This document shows positions 51,741 through 60,407 of a stretch of DNA of 64,000 bases, piece by piece (positions within the stretch are counted from its first letter, which is position 1; every line of letters begins with the position of its first letter). The position numbers and the translations under genes are program-made. The DNA is from Bradyrhizobium sp. Ec3.3 (GTDB lineage: Bacteria; Pseudomonadota; Alphaproteobacteria; Rhizobiales; Xanthobacteraceae): NCBI RefSeq assembly GCF_000472925.1, contig NZ_AXAS01000003.1:245339-309338 (forward strand). The letters run 5' to 3'. The notes under the pieces are model-generated. The model was not told the DNA's origin, searched no databases, and was given only the letters and a program-made list of their open reading frames with translations.

Positions 51741-52961
51741 TCAAGCCGGAGTGATGGTCACCGGCAGGCTGTCGAGCCCGCGCAGCGTATTGTTGAAGCG
51801 GCGCTTCGGCTCGCCCGTGATCTCGATCTTCGCGATACGCCGCGCCAGCGCCGACAGCATCACTTCACCCTCGAGGCGTGCGACGAGCTGGCCGACGCAC
51901 ATGTGGATGCCCGAACCGAAGCCGACATGGCCGGAGGTACGTCGCGTGATGTCATAGGTATCGGGCTTGTCCCAGCGCCGCGGATCGCGATTGGCCGCGC
52001 CAAGGAACATCAAAACCTTCTCGCCCTCGCCGATGACAGCGCCACCAAGTTCGACCTCGCGCGTCGTGGTGCGGAAGAAGGTCTGCACGGGGCTCTCGAA
52101 ACGCACGGCTTCCTCGAAGGCATTGCGCGCCAACGTAGGATCATCGCGCAGCCGCTGCCACTGATCGGGAAATCGCGCGAGACAATAGACCGCGGCGCCG
52201 ATGCCGTTGACGGTGGTGTCGAGCCCCGCCGACAGCAGCGAGCGCACCAGGAGCGGTGCCTCCGTCGCAGTGATCTCGCCTTCATCGACGCGGGCGTGGA
52301 TGCAGGCCCCGAAACCGCCGGGCGCAAGGTTCTCGCGCTGGCATTGCTCGGCGATATAGGCCTGGTGCGGCGCCGAGCGCTCGATAGCCTCCTGGCGCAA
52401 CTGGTTTGGCGGGCCGAAGGCGTTGAACACCAGGCTCGCATAGGGGATGAGATGCTCGCGGCCTTCCGGCCTCAAGCCCAACGCGTCCGGGAAGATCGAA
52501 AGCGGATAGGCTTCCGCGAGATCAGCGATCGCATCAAAGCTGCGCTTCTCCAGCAAGAGATCCACCCGCTCCTCTGCCGCTGCGGCAAAGCGATCGCGCA
52601 CCTGCTTCATCACCGTCGGCGACAGCACGCGCGAGAGCACGGCGCGGGTGCGCGTGTGGGCGGGCGGATCGGCTTCCAGGATCAGGCTCGGCGGCCGCCA
52701 CGGCTTCTCCTTCTTGAAGTCGCTGAGGCCCACGCCGCGGCTGGAGCAGAACGTCATGGGATCGTTCAGCACCGCATGGACTTCGGCATAGCGCGCGACG
52801 CCATAGACGTTCCACTTGTCGAGATAGACCACGGGGCCGGCGTCCCGCAGCACGTCATGGGTGGGAAAGGGATCGGCGAAGAACCCGATCGCGAAGGGAT
52901 CGACATCGAGATGCGGGATGGCGGGCGGGCCGCCGGTCGAAGCGAAGCTGGCTGCACTCAT
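51741..52961 (-). CDS. Cytochrome P450, CYP199A-like
   Basis: 406 residues. The heme-binding Cys355 is in GFGSGIHMCVGQ, the ExxR pair is in FEEAVRFESP and upstream helix K, and the I-helix reads RSLLSAGLDTT with the acid-alcohol pair Asp-Thr. The text closely matches my memory of CYP199A2 of Rhodopseudomonas palustris over most of its length (for example VVYLDKWNVYGVARYAEVH). CYP199A enzymes oxidise para-substituted benzoic acids, demethylating 4-methoxybenzoate. The ATG follows GGGAGG. Together with the ferredoxin gene and a divergent MarR regulator it forms one functional unit. Confidence 0.93.
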   Translation of the reverse strand: MSAASFASTGGPPAIPHLDVDPFAIGFFADPFPTHDVLRDAGPVVYLDKWNVYGVARYAEVHAVLNDPMTFCSSRGVGLSDFKKEKPWRPPSLILEADPPAHTRTRAVLSRVLSPTVMKQVRDRFAAAAEERVDLLLEKRSFDAIADLAEAYPLSIFPDALGLRPEGREHLIPYASLVFNAFGPPNQLRQEAIERSAPHQAYIAEQCQRENLAPGGFGACIHARVDEGEITATEAPLLVRSLLSAGLDTTVNGIGAAVYCLARFPDQWQRLRDDPTLARNAFEEAVRFESPVQTFFRTTTREVELGGAVIGEGEKVLMFLGAANRDPRRWDKPDTYDITRRTSGHVGFGSGIHMCVGQLVARLEGEVMLSALARRIAKIEITGEPKRRFNNTLRGLDSLPVTITPA

Positions 52962-53041
52962 TCACATCCTCCCAATTTTGCGCTTGTGGAGCGCGCGCGC
53001 ATGTCCTTATTTCTGTCGCGCATGAAGCGAGCCCCGATCAG

Positions 53042-53536
53042 ATGACCGCGCCCTCGACCAGAAGCCACAAGAAGCCTGCGGAAGCGGGGCCGACGCTCGA
53101 TCTCGACCGTTACGTCCCGGCCTTCATCACCTTCATCGCCAACAAGCTCTCGAACAGCGCGACCGCATTCTATCAGCGCGAATTCGGCGTCAACGTCACG
53201 GAATGGCGGATCATGTCGCTGCTCGCGATCGAGCCGGGCATTCCGGCCTCGCGCATCTGCCACGTCATCGGCTTCGACAAGGGGCCGGTGAGCCGGACAT
53301 TGGCGAGTCTCGAAAAGCGCGGGCTGGTGGCGATCCGCAGCGATCCCAACGACGGACGCACGCACTCGATCTCGCTCACCGCAAAAGGCCGCGCCACCCA
53401 TGACAAGGTGATCGTCGCCGCCTTCGCGCGCGAGCGGCGGCTGCTGTCGTGCCTGTCCAGGGACGAGCAGGAGGTGCTGATCGATCTGTTGCGCCGGCTG
53501 CACGAAAATCTCGGCGCGGTGACCGGCGACGCGTAA
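53042..53536 (+). CDS. MarR family transcriptional regulator
   Basis: 164 residues. Winged-helix markers are IPASRICHVIGFDKGPVSRT (about 75-95) and the wing SDPNDGRTHSISLT. It is divergent from the P450 gene with only 80 bases between starts, so it most likely represses the P450-ferredoxin-binding-protein unit and releases it when an aromatic acid is bound. MarR regulators of this type are frequent in aromatic catabolism. Confidence 0.88.
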   Translation: MTAPSTRSHKKPAEAGPTLDLDRYVPAFITFIANKLSNSATAFYQREFGVNVTEWRIMSLLAIEPGIPASRICHVIGFDKGPVSRTLASLEKRGLVAIRSDPNDGRTHSISLTAKGRATHDKVIVAAFARERRLLSCLSRDEQEVLIDLLRRLHENLGAVTGDA

Positions 53537-53686
53537 CGGCGCGCATCTCGTGCGCGCCAGATCGCGTTCACCTGGCATGCGCCAGCGATTGCCGGCGGCA
53601 CCATTCCTGCCGAACATGAATCCTCCCGTTGAGGCGCAGCGGTTTTCCCGCCGTCACCCTTGCCTGCGAAGGACTCGCATAAATTA

Positions 53687-53700
53687 GTTGCTTAGGCAAC
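53687..53700. promoter_or_regulatory. Isolated operator-like inverted repeat
   Basis: GTTGC (53687-53691) and GCAAC (53696-53700) flank TTAG, within ATTAGTTGCTTAGGCAACAA. This resembles a MarR-type operator, but no gene starts immediately after it in either direction; a purine-rich CAGGAG follows at about 53710. It may be the remains of a promoter whose gene was lost. Confidence 0.35.
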
Positions 53701-53758
53701 AAAAAGTTTCAGGAGACGTTTTAGGACAGGAGCGTTGGCCTTGGTGGAAAGCCCGCGG

Positions 53759-53876
53759 TCTCGTGTCCCGGACGCGGCGCGGCATGAAATGACGCGACGC
53801 AGAGCCGGGACCCTGCAGTATGGGCCCCGGCTCTGCAGTGCAGCGCTACGCGCCGCACTGCGTCCGGGGCACGAGA
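53759..53876. repeat. Dispersed intergenic palindromic repeat, family A (copy 2)
   Basis: Outer arms TCGTGTCCCGGACGCGGCG and CGTCCGGGGCACGAGA, inner arms GCAGAGCCGGGACC and GGCCCCGGCTCTGC. It lies between the MarR and tannase genes and is the closest relative of copy 3. Confidence 0.8.
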
Positions 53877-53895
53877 TTGCACTTCGGTCTCTCAG

Positions 53896-55575
53896 TTACG
53901 GCGCCTTGCAGACGAAGTTCGCGGCGTCCTCGATATCGCCCTGCCCCGAGTAGGCCGCATACGTCGGATAGGGACAGAGCGGCCGCCTGCGGCCCGGGCT
54001 CCAAGCCGCCGGGACTTCCTTGTTCGCCGGATTGATCGAGGCGACGATCCGCTCGGGCGCCTTGCCCTGCTCCACCCAATCCGTCAGCGCGGTCAGCGCA
54101 TCGAACTTGTCGAGCGTGACGCCGCCGCCGCAATGCGTGCCGCCAGGCATGGTGAAAAGGCGCGCAAAATTGTTGGCGTTTCCTTGCGCGTTCTTGTTCA
54201 ACCGGTCGTACCAGCGGATGGTGTCGTTGACCGAGAACACCGGATCGGCCTGCCCGTGATAGATCAGCATCTTGCGCCCTGCTTTCTGCAGGCCGGCGAG
54301 CTTGGGATCATCGACATCGGGCGGCGTCATGAAGTCCATCGCCGACTCCGTGAAGGTGCCGTCCTTGGCGAAGATCTTTGGCGCGTCCTTGTCGAAGTCG
54401 TAGGCCTTCAGCGCGTCGATCAGCTTCTCACTACTACCTTCGACGGCAACGGGCGGTGTCGAGAAGATGTAGTTCAGCGACGCCGCGCCCATGGTCGCGA
54501 TGATCGGAAAGTTGTTCCAGGGCGCGACGGGGCTCTCGACCTTCCAGGCGCGCCAATTGCCGGTGCCGATGCCACCATCGAGCGGCCAATCCGAATAGAG
54601 CGCCTCGCCCTTCGAATTTTTCGGACCGGCAAGGCTGGTCCTGAGCGCATCGACCTTGGCTTCCGGCAAGCAAGCATTGGTCTGGCCCGGAGCGCAAACT
54701 ATCTTGAAATCGAACGCCTTCTGGCAGGCGGCGAGATTGGACGTGAGGCCATCCTTCGCTCCATCGAGCGCATCGCAGGCCTCGGTGATGCGCGAGGCGA
54801 TTGTCTGCGCCTCCTCCTTGGTGATCGACTTGCGGAGATCCGGATCGGCCTTCAGGAGGGCCTGCACGTCCCAGGCGTGCTGGACCGCGGCGCGCGGCAG
54901 ATCGAAGCCGGGATTGCCGACGAGGAAGCCATCATAGTTTTCCGGCATGCGCGATGCTGCCACCATCGCATGACGTCCGCCGTTCGAGCAGCCTGCCATA
55001 TAGGAACGATTCGGCTGGCGGCCGTAATGCAGCGCGATGATCTTCTTCGCGACCGGCGAGAGCGTGATGTCCGCGGCGTAGCCGTAATCGCGCCGCGCCT
55101 GCGGGTCGAGCCCGAAGGCCGCGCCTGCGGCGAGCCCGAGCGGCTTGTTCGCGGGATCGGAACCGGAATGACCACTGTCGGATGACAGCACCGCAAAACC
55201 GCGGGCGAGCGGCACCGTGCCGCCCGAGGCCCAGCCGTCCGGCTTGTCACCGAGCGCCGGCACCACGACGCCGTCATTGCCGCCATTGACCTGATGGAGG
55301 AAGCGACCGTTCCATTCGGCCGGCAGCCTGAGCTCGAACTGGATGGCATAAGACTTTCCGTCCGCACCGGTGCGCTGATTGGCGAGGCCGGTCACGATGC
55401 AATGCTTGGGCAGACCGTTGCCGGCCTCCTGAAGCTTGGAGCTAACGATCTCGACGCCCGGGACGGACAACGACGCCGAGGTAACGGGCGAGCAGCCCTC
55501 GCCTTCGGCGCGCGCGAGCGCGGTGGATCCAAGAAGGGCAGCCAGCGCGACTGCCGATATCAAGCCAGACCTCAC
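53896..55575 (-). CDS. Tannase/feruloyl esterase family protein, secreted
   Basis: 559 residues with a signal peptide (residues 1-23, ALARA-EG). The nucleophile motif is CSNGG (Ser197, paired with Cys196 as in the family), the acid lies in HGQADPVF and the catalytic His in GGTHCGGG near the C-terminus with its matching Cys. Enzymes of this family hydrolyse ester bonds of gallate, ferulate or coumarate conjugates in plant material. The product fits the next gene in the same direction, a feruloyl-CoA synthetase-like ligase upstream of it. It acts in the periplasm or outside the cell. Confidence 0.9.
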   Translation of the reverse strand: MRSGLISAVALAALLGSTALARAEGEGCSPVTSASLSVPGVEIVSSKLQEAGNGLPKHCIVTGLANQRTGADGKSYAIQFELRLPAEWNGRFLHQVNGGNDGVVVPALGDKPDGWASGGTVPLARGFAVLSSDSGHSGSDPANKPLGLAAGAAFGLDPQARRDYGYAADITLSPVAKKIIALHYGRQPNRSYMAGCSNGGRHAMVAASRMPENYDGFLVGNPGFDLPRAAVQHAWDVQALLKADPDLRKSITKEEAQTIASRITEACDALDGAKDGLTSNLAACQKAFDFKIVCAPGQTNACLPEAKVDALRTSLAGPKNSKGEALYSDWPLDGGIGTGNWRAWKVESPVAPWNNFPIIATMGAASLNYIFSTPPVAVEGSSEKLIDALKAYDFDKDAPKIFAKDGTFTESAMDFMTPPDVDDPKLAGLQKAGRKMLIYHGQADPVFSVNDTIRWYDRLNKNAQGNANNFARLFTMPGGTHCGGGVTLDKFDALTALTDWVEQGKAPERIVASINPANKEVPAAWSPGRRRPLCPYPTYAAYSGQGDIEDAANFVCKAP

Positions 55576-55645
55576 GGCGGCCTCCCATGTTTGATTATAT
55601 AGTATAATTATTACTCATATTCCATATCTTGGCAAGTCGGACTCT

Positions 55646-55785
55646 CGTGTCCCGGACGCGGCGCAGCACGCAGTGATGCGCCGCAGAGCCGGAGCCCAGT
55701 CTTTCTTTGAAGACGGCCATGGGTCCCGGCTCTGCGTCGCATCGCCAAGCGCGCTGCGCCGCGTCCGGGGCACGAGAGCGTTTAG
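55646..55785. repeat. Dispersed intergenic palindromic repeat, family A (copy 3)
   Basis: Outer arms CTCGTGTCCCGGACGCGGCG and CGCCGCGTCCGGGGCACGAG, inner arms GCCGCAGAGCCGGAGCC and GGGTCCCGGCTCTGCG. It lies between the ligase gene and the tannase gene and probably shapes the mRNA end of the former. Confidence 0.8.
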
Positions 55786-55801
55786 CGTGGAGGCGATCGG
55801 T

Positions 55802-57658
55802 TTACCTGGCGCAGCCGATCCATTCGGCCGACGCGTCATCGTTCAGCCGCGCCACAGCCTCCGCTCGGCGCGTCAGCACGGCGCGCTGGTTGATGTAACC
55901 CTTGTCGGTGATCTCGCCACCGTCGACCGAAGGCGGCTCCGCCAGCAGCAGCGCGCGCGTCGCGTGGCCGGAGGAGTTTGCACCTTGCGCTTTCAGCTTT
56001 GCGAGCCCCAGCGCGATCGCACTTCTCACCTTGTCGTGGCCAAGCACCTCGCTCACGGCAGCTGCATCCGGCAGCCCCGCATGCGTCCGGCAACCTGCGA
56101 TGTTGGGGAATACCAGGAAGCGCACGTCATCGCCGCCATGGCCCGTCACGACGATGTCCTGCGCCAGCGGTGCGAGCGACGCAATGCCGGCGACGCGCAG
56201 CGTGCCGACACTGACCCAGGTGCCGGAATTCAGCTTGAAGTCCTCGGCGACGCGGCCGTCGAAGAACAGGCCGCGCTCGGGGCGCGCGCTGTCGGCGAAT
56301 TTCACGGCGTCGCCGATGAGGTAAAAACCCTCCTCATCGAACGCCTGCTTCGTCAGCTCCGGCGCCTTCCAATATCCCGGCGTGACGTTGGGGCCGCGCA
56401 CGCGCACTTCCAGCTTGTCACCAGAGGTGACGAGTTTCAGCTCGGTGCCGGGGATCGGCACGCCGATATTGCCGGAGCGCTCGGCCAGGAAGTGGCAGTC
56501 GGTCGCGAGCGGCGAGGTTTCCGTCGAGCCCCAGGCCGACACCATCGGCAGCGCGCGACCGACGGTCTTGAGCGAGAGCTCCTCGAGCGCATCCCAGAGA
56601 TTCTGCGGCAGCGCCGCGCCGGCATAGAAGGCGAACTTGACCTCGCCGAAGAAACGGCGCCGCAGCTCCTCGTCGGTGCGCAACGCCGCGATCAGCATGT
56701 CGAAGCCGCGCGGCACGTTGAAATAGACCGTCGGCATCACGCTCTTCAAGTTCGCCAGCGACGTCGCAAAGAGTCCGGGCGCCGGCTTGCCGCCGTCGAT
56801 ATAGAGCGAGCCGCCATTGCGCAGCACCAGATTGAAATTGTGGTTGGCGCCGAACGTATGACTCCAGGGCAGCCAGTCGAGGATCACGAGGTCGCCGCCT
56901 TGCGCGAGAAAGGTCCAGGTCTGCGCCTTGGCCTGCTGGCTCGAGGTCAGCATGCGCTGGGTGTTGATCACGGCCTTCGGAGTGCCGGTCGAGCCCGAGG
57001 TGAACAGGAATTTTGCGATCGTGTCCGGCGTCACCGCGGCGAAAGCCTTTGCGACGTCGGAAGACTCCGGCGTCGCGGTGAGCGCGCGGAATGACAGCGC
57101 ATCGGCGTCATCGGGATTGCCGCTCACGATTTCCGCCTGATGCAGCGGCCTGATCGCGGCCAGCGCTGCCGCGAACGGTTTTGTGTCGCTGACATAGATC
57201 ACGCCGGGCTGAAGCAGGCTGATCATGCTCTTGAGCTTGTCGAAATCCCTGGACATCAGCGAGTAGGCCGGCGAGATCGCGGCGGAGGGCACGCCGACAT
57301 GCTGGGCAGCCAGCGCGAGCAGCGCGTGATCGACGCTGTTGTCGGAGAGGATGACGAGCGGACGCTCCGTGCTCAGCCCTTCCGCGAGGATCCAGGACGC
57401 CAGCGAGCGCACCTGCTGCAAGGCTTGCGCGTAGGTGACGCTGGTCCAGGACGCGTCAGGCTTGCCACGCTCTGCCAGGAAGATCTTGCTCGGCGCTTGC
57501 AGCGCCCATTGCTCCAGCCAGTCGCCGGTGCAGCGCGCAGCCTCGCGCAAGGGATCGGGCGAGCGCAACACGATGCTGCCGTCGGCGCGATGCTCGGCGA
57601 CCGTCCTGGGCGTTGCGAACAGGCTGGAAGCCTCACCTCCTACGGCGGCCATGGTCAT
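55802..57658 (-). CDS. Feruloyl-CoA synthetase-like acid:CoA ligase
   Basis: 618 residues from the ATG at 57658, with GGGAGG six bases upstream; an ATG at 57739 would put the operator region inside the gene. The adenylation P-loop is FTSGSTGTPKAV, followed by the DWLPWSHTFGANHNF segment typical of feruloyl-CoA synthetases and by WGSTETSP. The length also suits that group rather than plant-type 4-coumarate ligases. It activates hydroxycinnamic acids, the probable products of the tannase encoded next. It is divergent from a CouR-like MarR gene. An enoyl-CoA hydratase/aldolase or CoA-dependent side-chain-shortening gene is not in the window. Confidence 0.87.
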   Translation of the reverse strand: MTMAAVGGEASSLFATPRTVAEHRADGSIVLRSPDPLREAARCTGDWLEQWALQAPSKIFLAERGKPDASWTSVTYAQALQQVRSLASWILAEGLSTERPLVILSDNSVDHALLALAAQHVGVPSAAISPAYSLMSRDFDKLKSMISLLQPGVIYVSDTKPFAAALAAIRPLHQAEIVSGNPDDADALSFRALTATPESSDVAKAFAAVTPDTIAKFLFTSGSTGTPKAVINTQRMLTSSQQAKAQTWTFLAQGGDLVILDWLPWSHTFGANHNFNLVLRNGGSLYIDGGKPAPGLFATSLANLKSVMPTVYFNVPRGFDMLIAALRTDEELRRRFFGEVKFAFYAGAALPQNLWDALEELSLKTVGRALPMVSAWGSTETSPLATDCHFLAERSGNIGVPIPGTELKLVTSGDKLEVRVRGPNVTPGYWKAPELTKQAFDEEGFYLIGDAVKFADSARPERGLFFDGRVAEDFKLNSGTWVSVGTLRVAGIASLAPLAQDIVVTGHGGDDVRFLVFPNIAGCRTHAGLPDAAAVSEVLGHDKVRSAIALGLAKLKAQGANSSGHATRALLLAEPPSVDGGEITDKGYINQRAVLTRRAEAVARLNDDASAEWIGCAR

Positions 57659-57719
57659 GGGTGTCCTCCCGGGCAGCGGCCTCGTGCGGGCTGCTTTGGC
57701 AATAATGTTGGGCAGAGCA

Positions 57720-57740
57720 ATTGTTGTCGTCAACAACAAT
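57720..57740. promoter_or_regulatory. Inverted repeat, candidate operator of the CouR-like regulator
   Basis: ATTGTTG (57720-57726) and CAACAAT (57734-57740) are perfect 7-bp arms around seven bases. It lies 62 bases before the ligase start and 54 bases before the regulator start. Position and form fit a MarR-type operator controlling both genes. Confidence 0.6.
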
Positions 57741-57793
57741 CTTTGCCAAAGCCCGGCGAGGCGCTAGACTTGCGCGCCGCCGGAGAAAAGAAA

Positions 57794-58303
57794 GTGACAA
57801 CCAGTGCAGGTCGAAATGAACTGCCAACCCGCGCGCCGCGCAAGCGGGCCGGCAGGGGCGCGGCGCGTCCCGATGACGCGGACGAGGTCGGTCTCGACGC
57901 GCTGGTCGGTCACGCCGGCTATGCGGTGCGGCGCTTCCAGATCTGGATTTTTCAGGACTTCGTCCGCACGCTCGCTTCAGTCGACATCCGGCCAACGCAA
58001 TATTCGGTGATGACCGTGATCGGCGCCAATCCGGGCCTCTCCCAGATGGCGGTCGCAAAGCGCCTCGGCATCGAGCGGGCGCGGCTGGTACATCTCCTCG
58101 ACAGCCTCGAGGGGCGCAAGCTCGTCAGGCGGATCAAGTCGAAGACGGACCGCCGCTCCCACGCCCTGCATCTCACCGCGCAGGGCGGGCTGTCGCTGGC
58201 GAAGTTCAAGCAGCTCGCCGCCGAGCACGAGCGCCATGTCGAGGAAAAGATCGGCAAGGGGAACCGGGAGCGGCTGTTGCAGATCCTCGCCGGTTTTACC
58301 TGA
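57794..58303 (+). CDS. MarR family regulator, CouR-like
   Basis: 169 residues from GTG at 57794, with GGAG upstream. The long open frame in front is a shadow of the ligase gene. Winged-helix markers are PGLSQMAVAKRLGIERARLVHLLD and the wing KTDRRSHALHLT. The DALVGHAGYAVRRFQ start resembles, from memory, CouR of Rhodopseudomonas palustris, which represses p-coumarate genes until it binds p-coumaroyl-CoA. Here it is divergent from the feruloyl-CoA synthetase-like gene, whose product would be such a CoA ester. Confidence 0.85.
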   Translation: MTTSAGRNELPTRAPRKRAGRGAARPDDADEVGLDALVGHAGYAVRRFQIWIFQDFVRTLASVDIRPTQYSVMTVIGANPGLSQMAVAKRLGIERARLVHLLDSLEGRKLVRRIKSKTDRRSHALHLTAQGGLSLAKFKQLAAEHERHVEEKIGKGNRERLLQILAGFT

Positions 58304-58499
58304 ACCGCCGCTGCTCAAAAGTTGAGCAAATGCACACATCCGGGCGTTACCCCCGCACCGCTGCCGGCCGGTGATTATTCTCGTAACTGACTGATCTTTC
58401 GATAATATCCGGAGAAGACGGCCTGCACGGATTCTGTACACAATGGCACATCGCTTGCTTCATGGCTGCCAGAAGTCCGTTGCCGGAGTTTTTGTTGCC

Positions 58500-60308
58500 A
58501 TGGGGGCTGACCAGCCTGAGACGGTAGCCGCGATCGTCGCCGCGCATCGCGCGGGCGCGATGACGCCGGCGGAGACGATCGCGCGCAGCTATCAGCGTAT
58601 CCGCGACTATGGCGATGATGCCGTCTTCATCAGCCTGCGCGACGAGAAGGACGCGATCGCGGAGGCTGAGAAGCTTGCGGCACGGAAAGATGCAGCGAGC
58701 CTGCCGCTCTACGGCGTGCCTGTCGCGGTGAAGGACAATATCGACGCGCTGGGCTTTCCGACCACGGCGGCCTGCCCGGCCTTCTCCTACACGCCGACGC
58801 GTGACTCCACAGCCGTCGAGCGCCTGCGCGCGGCCGGCGCCATCATCATCGGCAAGACCAATCTCGACCAGTTCGCTACCGGCCTCGTCGGCGTGCGCTC
58901 GCCCTATGGCGTCCCCAAAAATCCAATTCGCGAGGATCTCGTTCCCGGCGGATCGAGCTCGGGCTCGGCAACTGCCGTCGGCGCGGGTCTCGTGCCGCTG
59001 TCGCTTGGCACCGACACTGCGGGAAGCGGCCGCGTGCCGGCGATGCTCAACAACATCGTCGGGCTGAAGCCGAGCCTCGGCATGATCTCGACGGCAGGGC
59101 TCGTGCCCGCATGCCGCACGCTCGATTGCATCTCGGTGTTCGCTCTTACGGTCGACGATGCCGCGCTCGCGCTTGCCGTGATGGCGGGGCCGGACCAGGC
59201 CGATCCATTCTCGCGCGACCGGCCGCTTGGCGCGATGACACCGTTTCCAGCCACCGTTCGTCTGGGCGTGCCGCGCAACGGGCAACTGATCTTCTTCGGC
59301 GACAAGAAATCGGAGGCCGCCTATGGCGAGGCCCTGAAGCGCTGGACGACACTTGGCGCGACACTCGTCGAGTTCGACCTCGAGCCGTTCTACGAGACCG
59401 CGCGGCTGCTCTATGAGGGACCCTGGGTCGCCGAGCGCTATCTCGTGATCCGCAATCTCCTCGCCTCCGCGCCGGATGCGATCCATCCGGTGACGCGGGA
59501 GATCACCGCCGCCGGCGCGCGGCTCACCGCGGCCGAGACCTTCTCCGCGCTCTATCGCCTGCAAGGGCTGCGCAAGATCGTCGAGCGCGCCTTCGCGCAT
59601 CTGGATGCGATGGTGCTGCCGACGGCGCCCACGGTCTATTCGACCGCGCAGGTGCTCGCCAACCCGATCGAGCTCAACAGCCGGCTCGGCACCTACACCA
59701 ACTTCGTCAATCTGCTCGATCTCTGCGGCCTGGCGCTGCCGGCATCGATGCGACCCGACGGCGCGCCCTTCGGCATCACGCTGCTCGCGCCCGCCGGCCG
59801 CGATGGATTCCTCGCCAGCATCGGCCGCGTGTTCCACGCCGACACCAAGCTCAGCGTGGGCGCGAAGGGTGTTGTGCAAGCACCACTCGCTCCGTTGCCG
59901 GCCAGCAGCGCCGACGAGATTCCGATTGCCGTGGTCGGCGCGCATCTGTCCGGGATGGCGCTGAACGGCGAGTTGAAGGCGCTGAACGCTCACCTGATCG
60001 AAGCCACGAAGACGGCGCCCGACTACAAGCTCTACGCGCTCGACACAACGCCGCCAAAACCTGGCATGCTGCGCGTCGAGGCCGGCAAGGGATCTGCGAT
60101 CGAGCTGGAGATCTGGTCCCTTTCGGCGTCCGCCTTCGGCAAGTTCGTCAACGCGATCCCGCCGCCGCTGTCGATCGGCAGCATCAAGCTCGCCGATGGC
60201 CGCAGCGTGAAGGGCTTCATCGTCGAGCCGGAAGCGCTGGGCGCCGCGCGCGACATCACGGCCTATGGTGGCTGGCGCGCGTATATGGCGGAAGCTGCGA
60301 CGGCGTAG
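58500..60308 (+). CDS. atzF: Allophanate hydrolase (AtzF-like)
   Basis: 602 residues from the ATG at 58500 (MGADQPETVAAI); CGGAG lies upstream, and an earlier ATG at 58443 lacks one. The amidase-signature catalytic set is Lys78 (VAVKDNID), the Gly/Ser loop GGSSSGS near 150-156 with the cis-serine, and nucleophile Ser176 (TAGSGRVP). The extra C-terminal domain (about 460-602) is the one found in AtzF and not in plain amidases. The enzyme splits allophanate to ammonia and CO2. It is convergent with the atzG-atzE-atzH-GntR unit, with which it makes a pathway for carboxybiuret and allophanate nitrogen. Confidence 0.9.
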   Translation: MGADQPETVAAIVAAHRAGAMTPAETIARSYQRIRDYGDDAVFISLRDEKDAIAEAEKLAARKDAASLPLYGVPVAVKDNIDALGFPTTAACPAFSYTPTRDSTAVERLRAAGAIIIGKTNLDQFATGLVGVRSPYGVPKNPIREDLVPGGSSSGSATAVGAGLVPLSLGTDTAGSGRVPAMLNNIVGLKPSLGMISTAGLVPACRTLDCISVFALTVDDAALALAVMAGPDQADPFSRDRPLGAMTPFPATVRLGVPRNGQLIFFGDKKSEAAYGEALKRWTTLGATLVEFDLEPFYETARLLYEGPWVAERYLVIRNLLASAPDAIHPVTREITAAGARLTAAETFSALYRLQGLRKIVERAFAHLDAMVLPTAPTVYSTAQVLANPIELNSRLGTYTNFVNLLDLCGLALPASMRPDGAPFGITLLAPAGRDGFLASIGRVFHADTKLSVGAKGVVQAPLAPLPASSADEIPIAVVGAHLSGMALNGELKALNAHLIEATKTAPDYKLYALDTTPPKPGMLRVEAGKGSAIELEIWSLSASAFGKFVNAIPPPLSIGSIKLADGRSVKGFIVEPEALGAARDITAYGGWRAYMAEAATA

Positions 60309-60317
60309 TCGCCTGTC

Positions 60318-60406
60318 GTAGGGTGGGCAAAGCGTAGCGTGCCCACCAATTGTGCCGCGCGAAAAGCGGTGGGCACGGCGCTGTGCGCCTTTGCCCACCG
60401 TACGAG
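60318..60406. repeat. Dispersed intergenic palindromic repeat, family D (copy 3)
   Basis: Arms CGTAGGGTGGGCAAAGCG and CGCCTTTGCCCACCGTACG with inner GTGCCCACC and GGTGGGCAC. Same plan as the copies at 14199 and 14716, with GGCA replacing GGTTA. It occupies the convergent gap between atzF and the GntR gene. Confidence 0.75.
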
Positions 60407-60407
60407 A

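Larger units (their letters stand above)
53537..53895. other. Convergent gap between the MarR and tannase genes
   Basis: About 360 bases. It contains an isolated MarR-like inverted repeat at 53687-53700 and the family A repeat at 53759-53876. A short open frame from 53735 is repeat-derived. I see no gene. Confidence 0.5.

Noticed and set aside
53735..53953. 72-codon plus-strand open frame after the operator-like site
   Set aside because: Most of it is encoded by the family A palindromic repeat and runs into the antisense of the tannase gene.
57140..57793. Long N-terminal extension of the CouR-like regulator frame
   Set aside because: It overlaps the ligase gene on the other strand and has shadow composition; the GTG at 57794 has a ribosome site and gives a normal MarR length.
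58347..60398. 683-codon open frame on the minus strand opposite atzF
   Set aside because: It is very rich in Arg, Gly, Asp and His with no domain logic, as expected for the antisense frame of a high-GC gene; atzF on the plus strand has full catalytic motifs.
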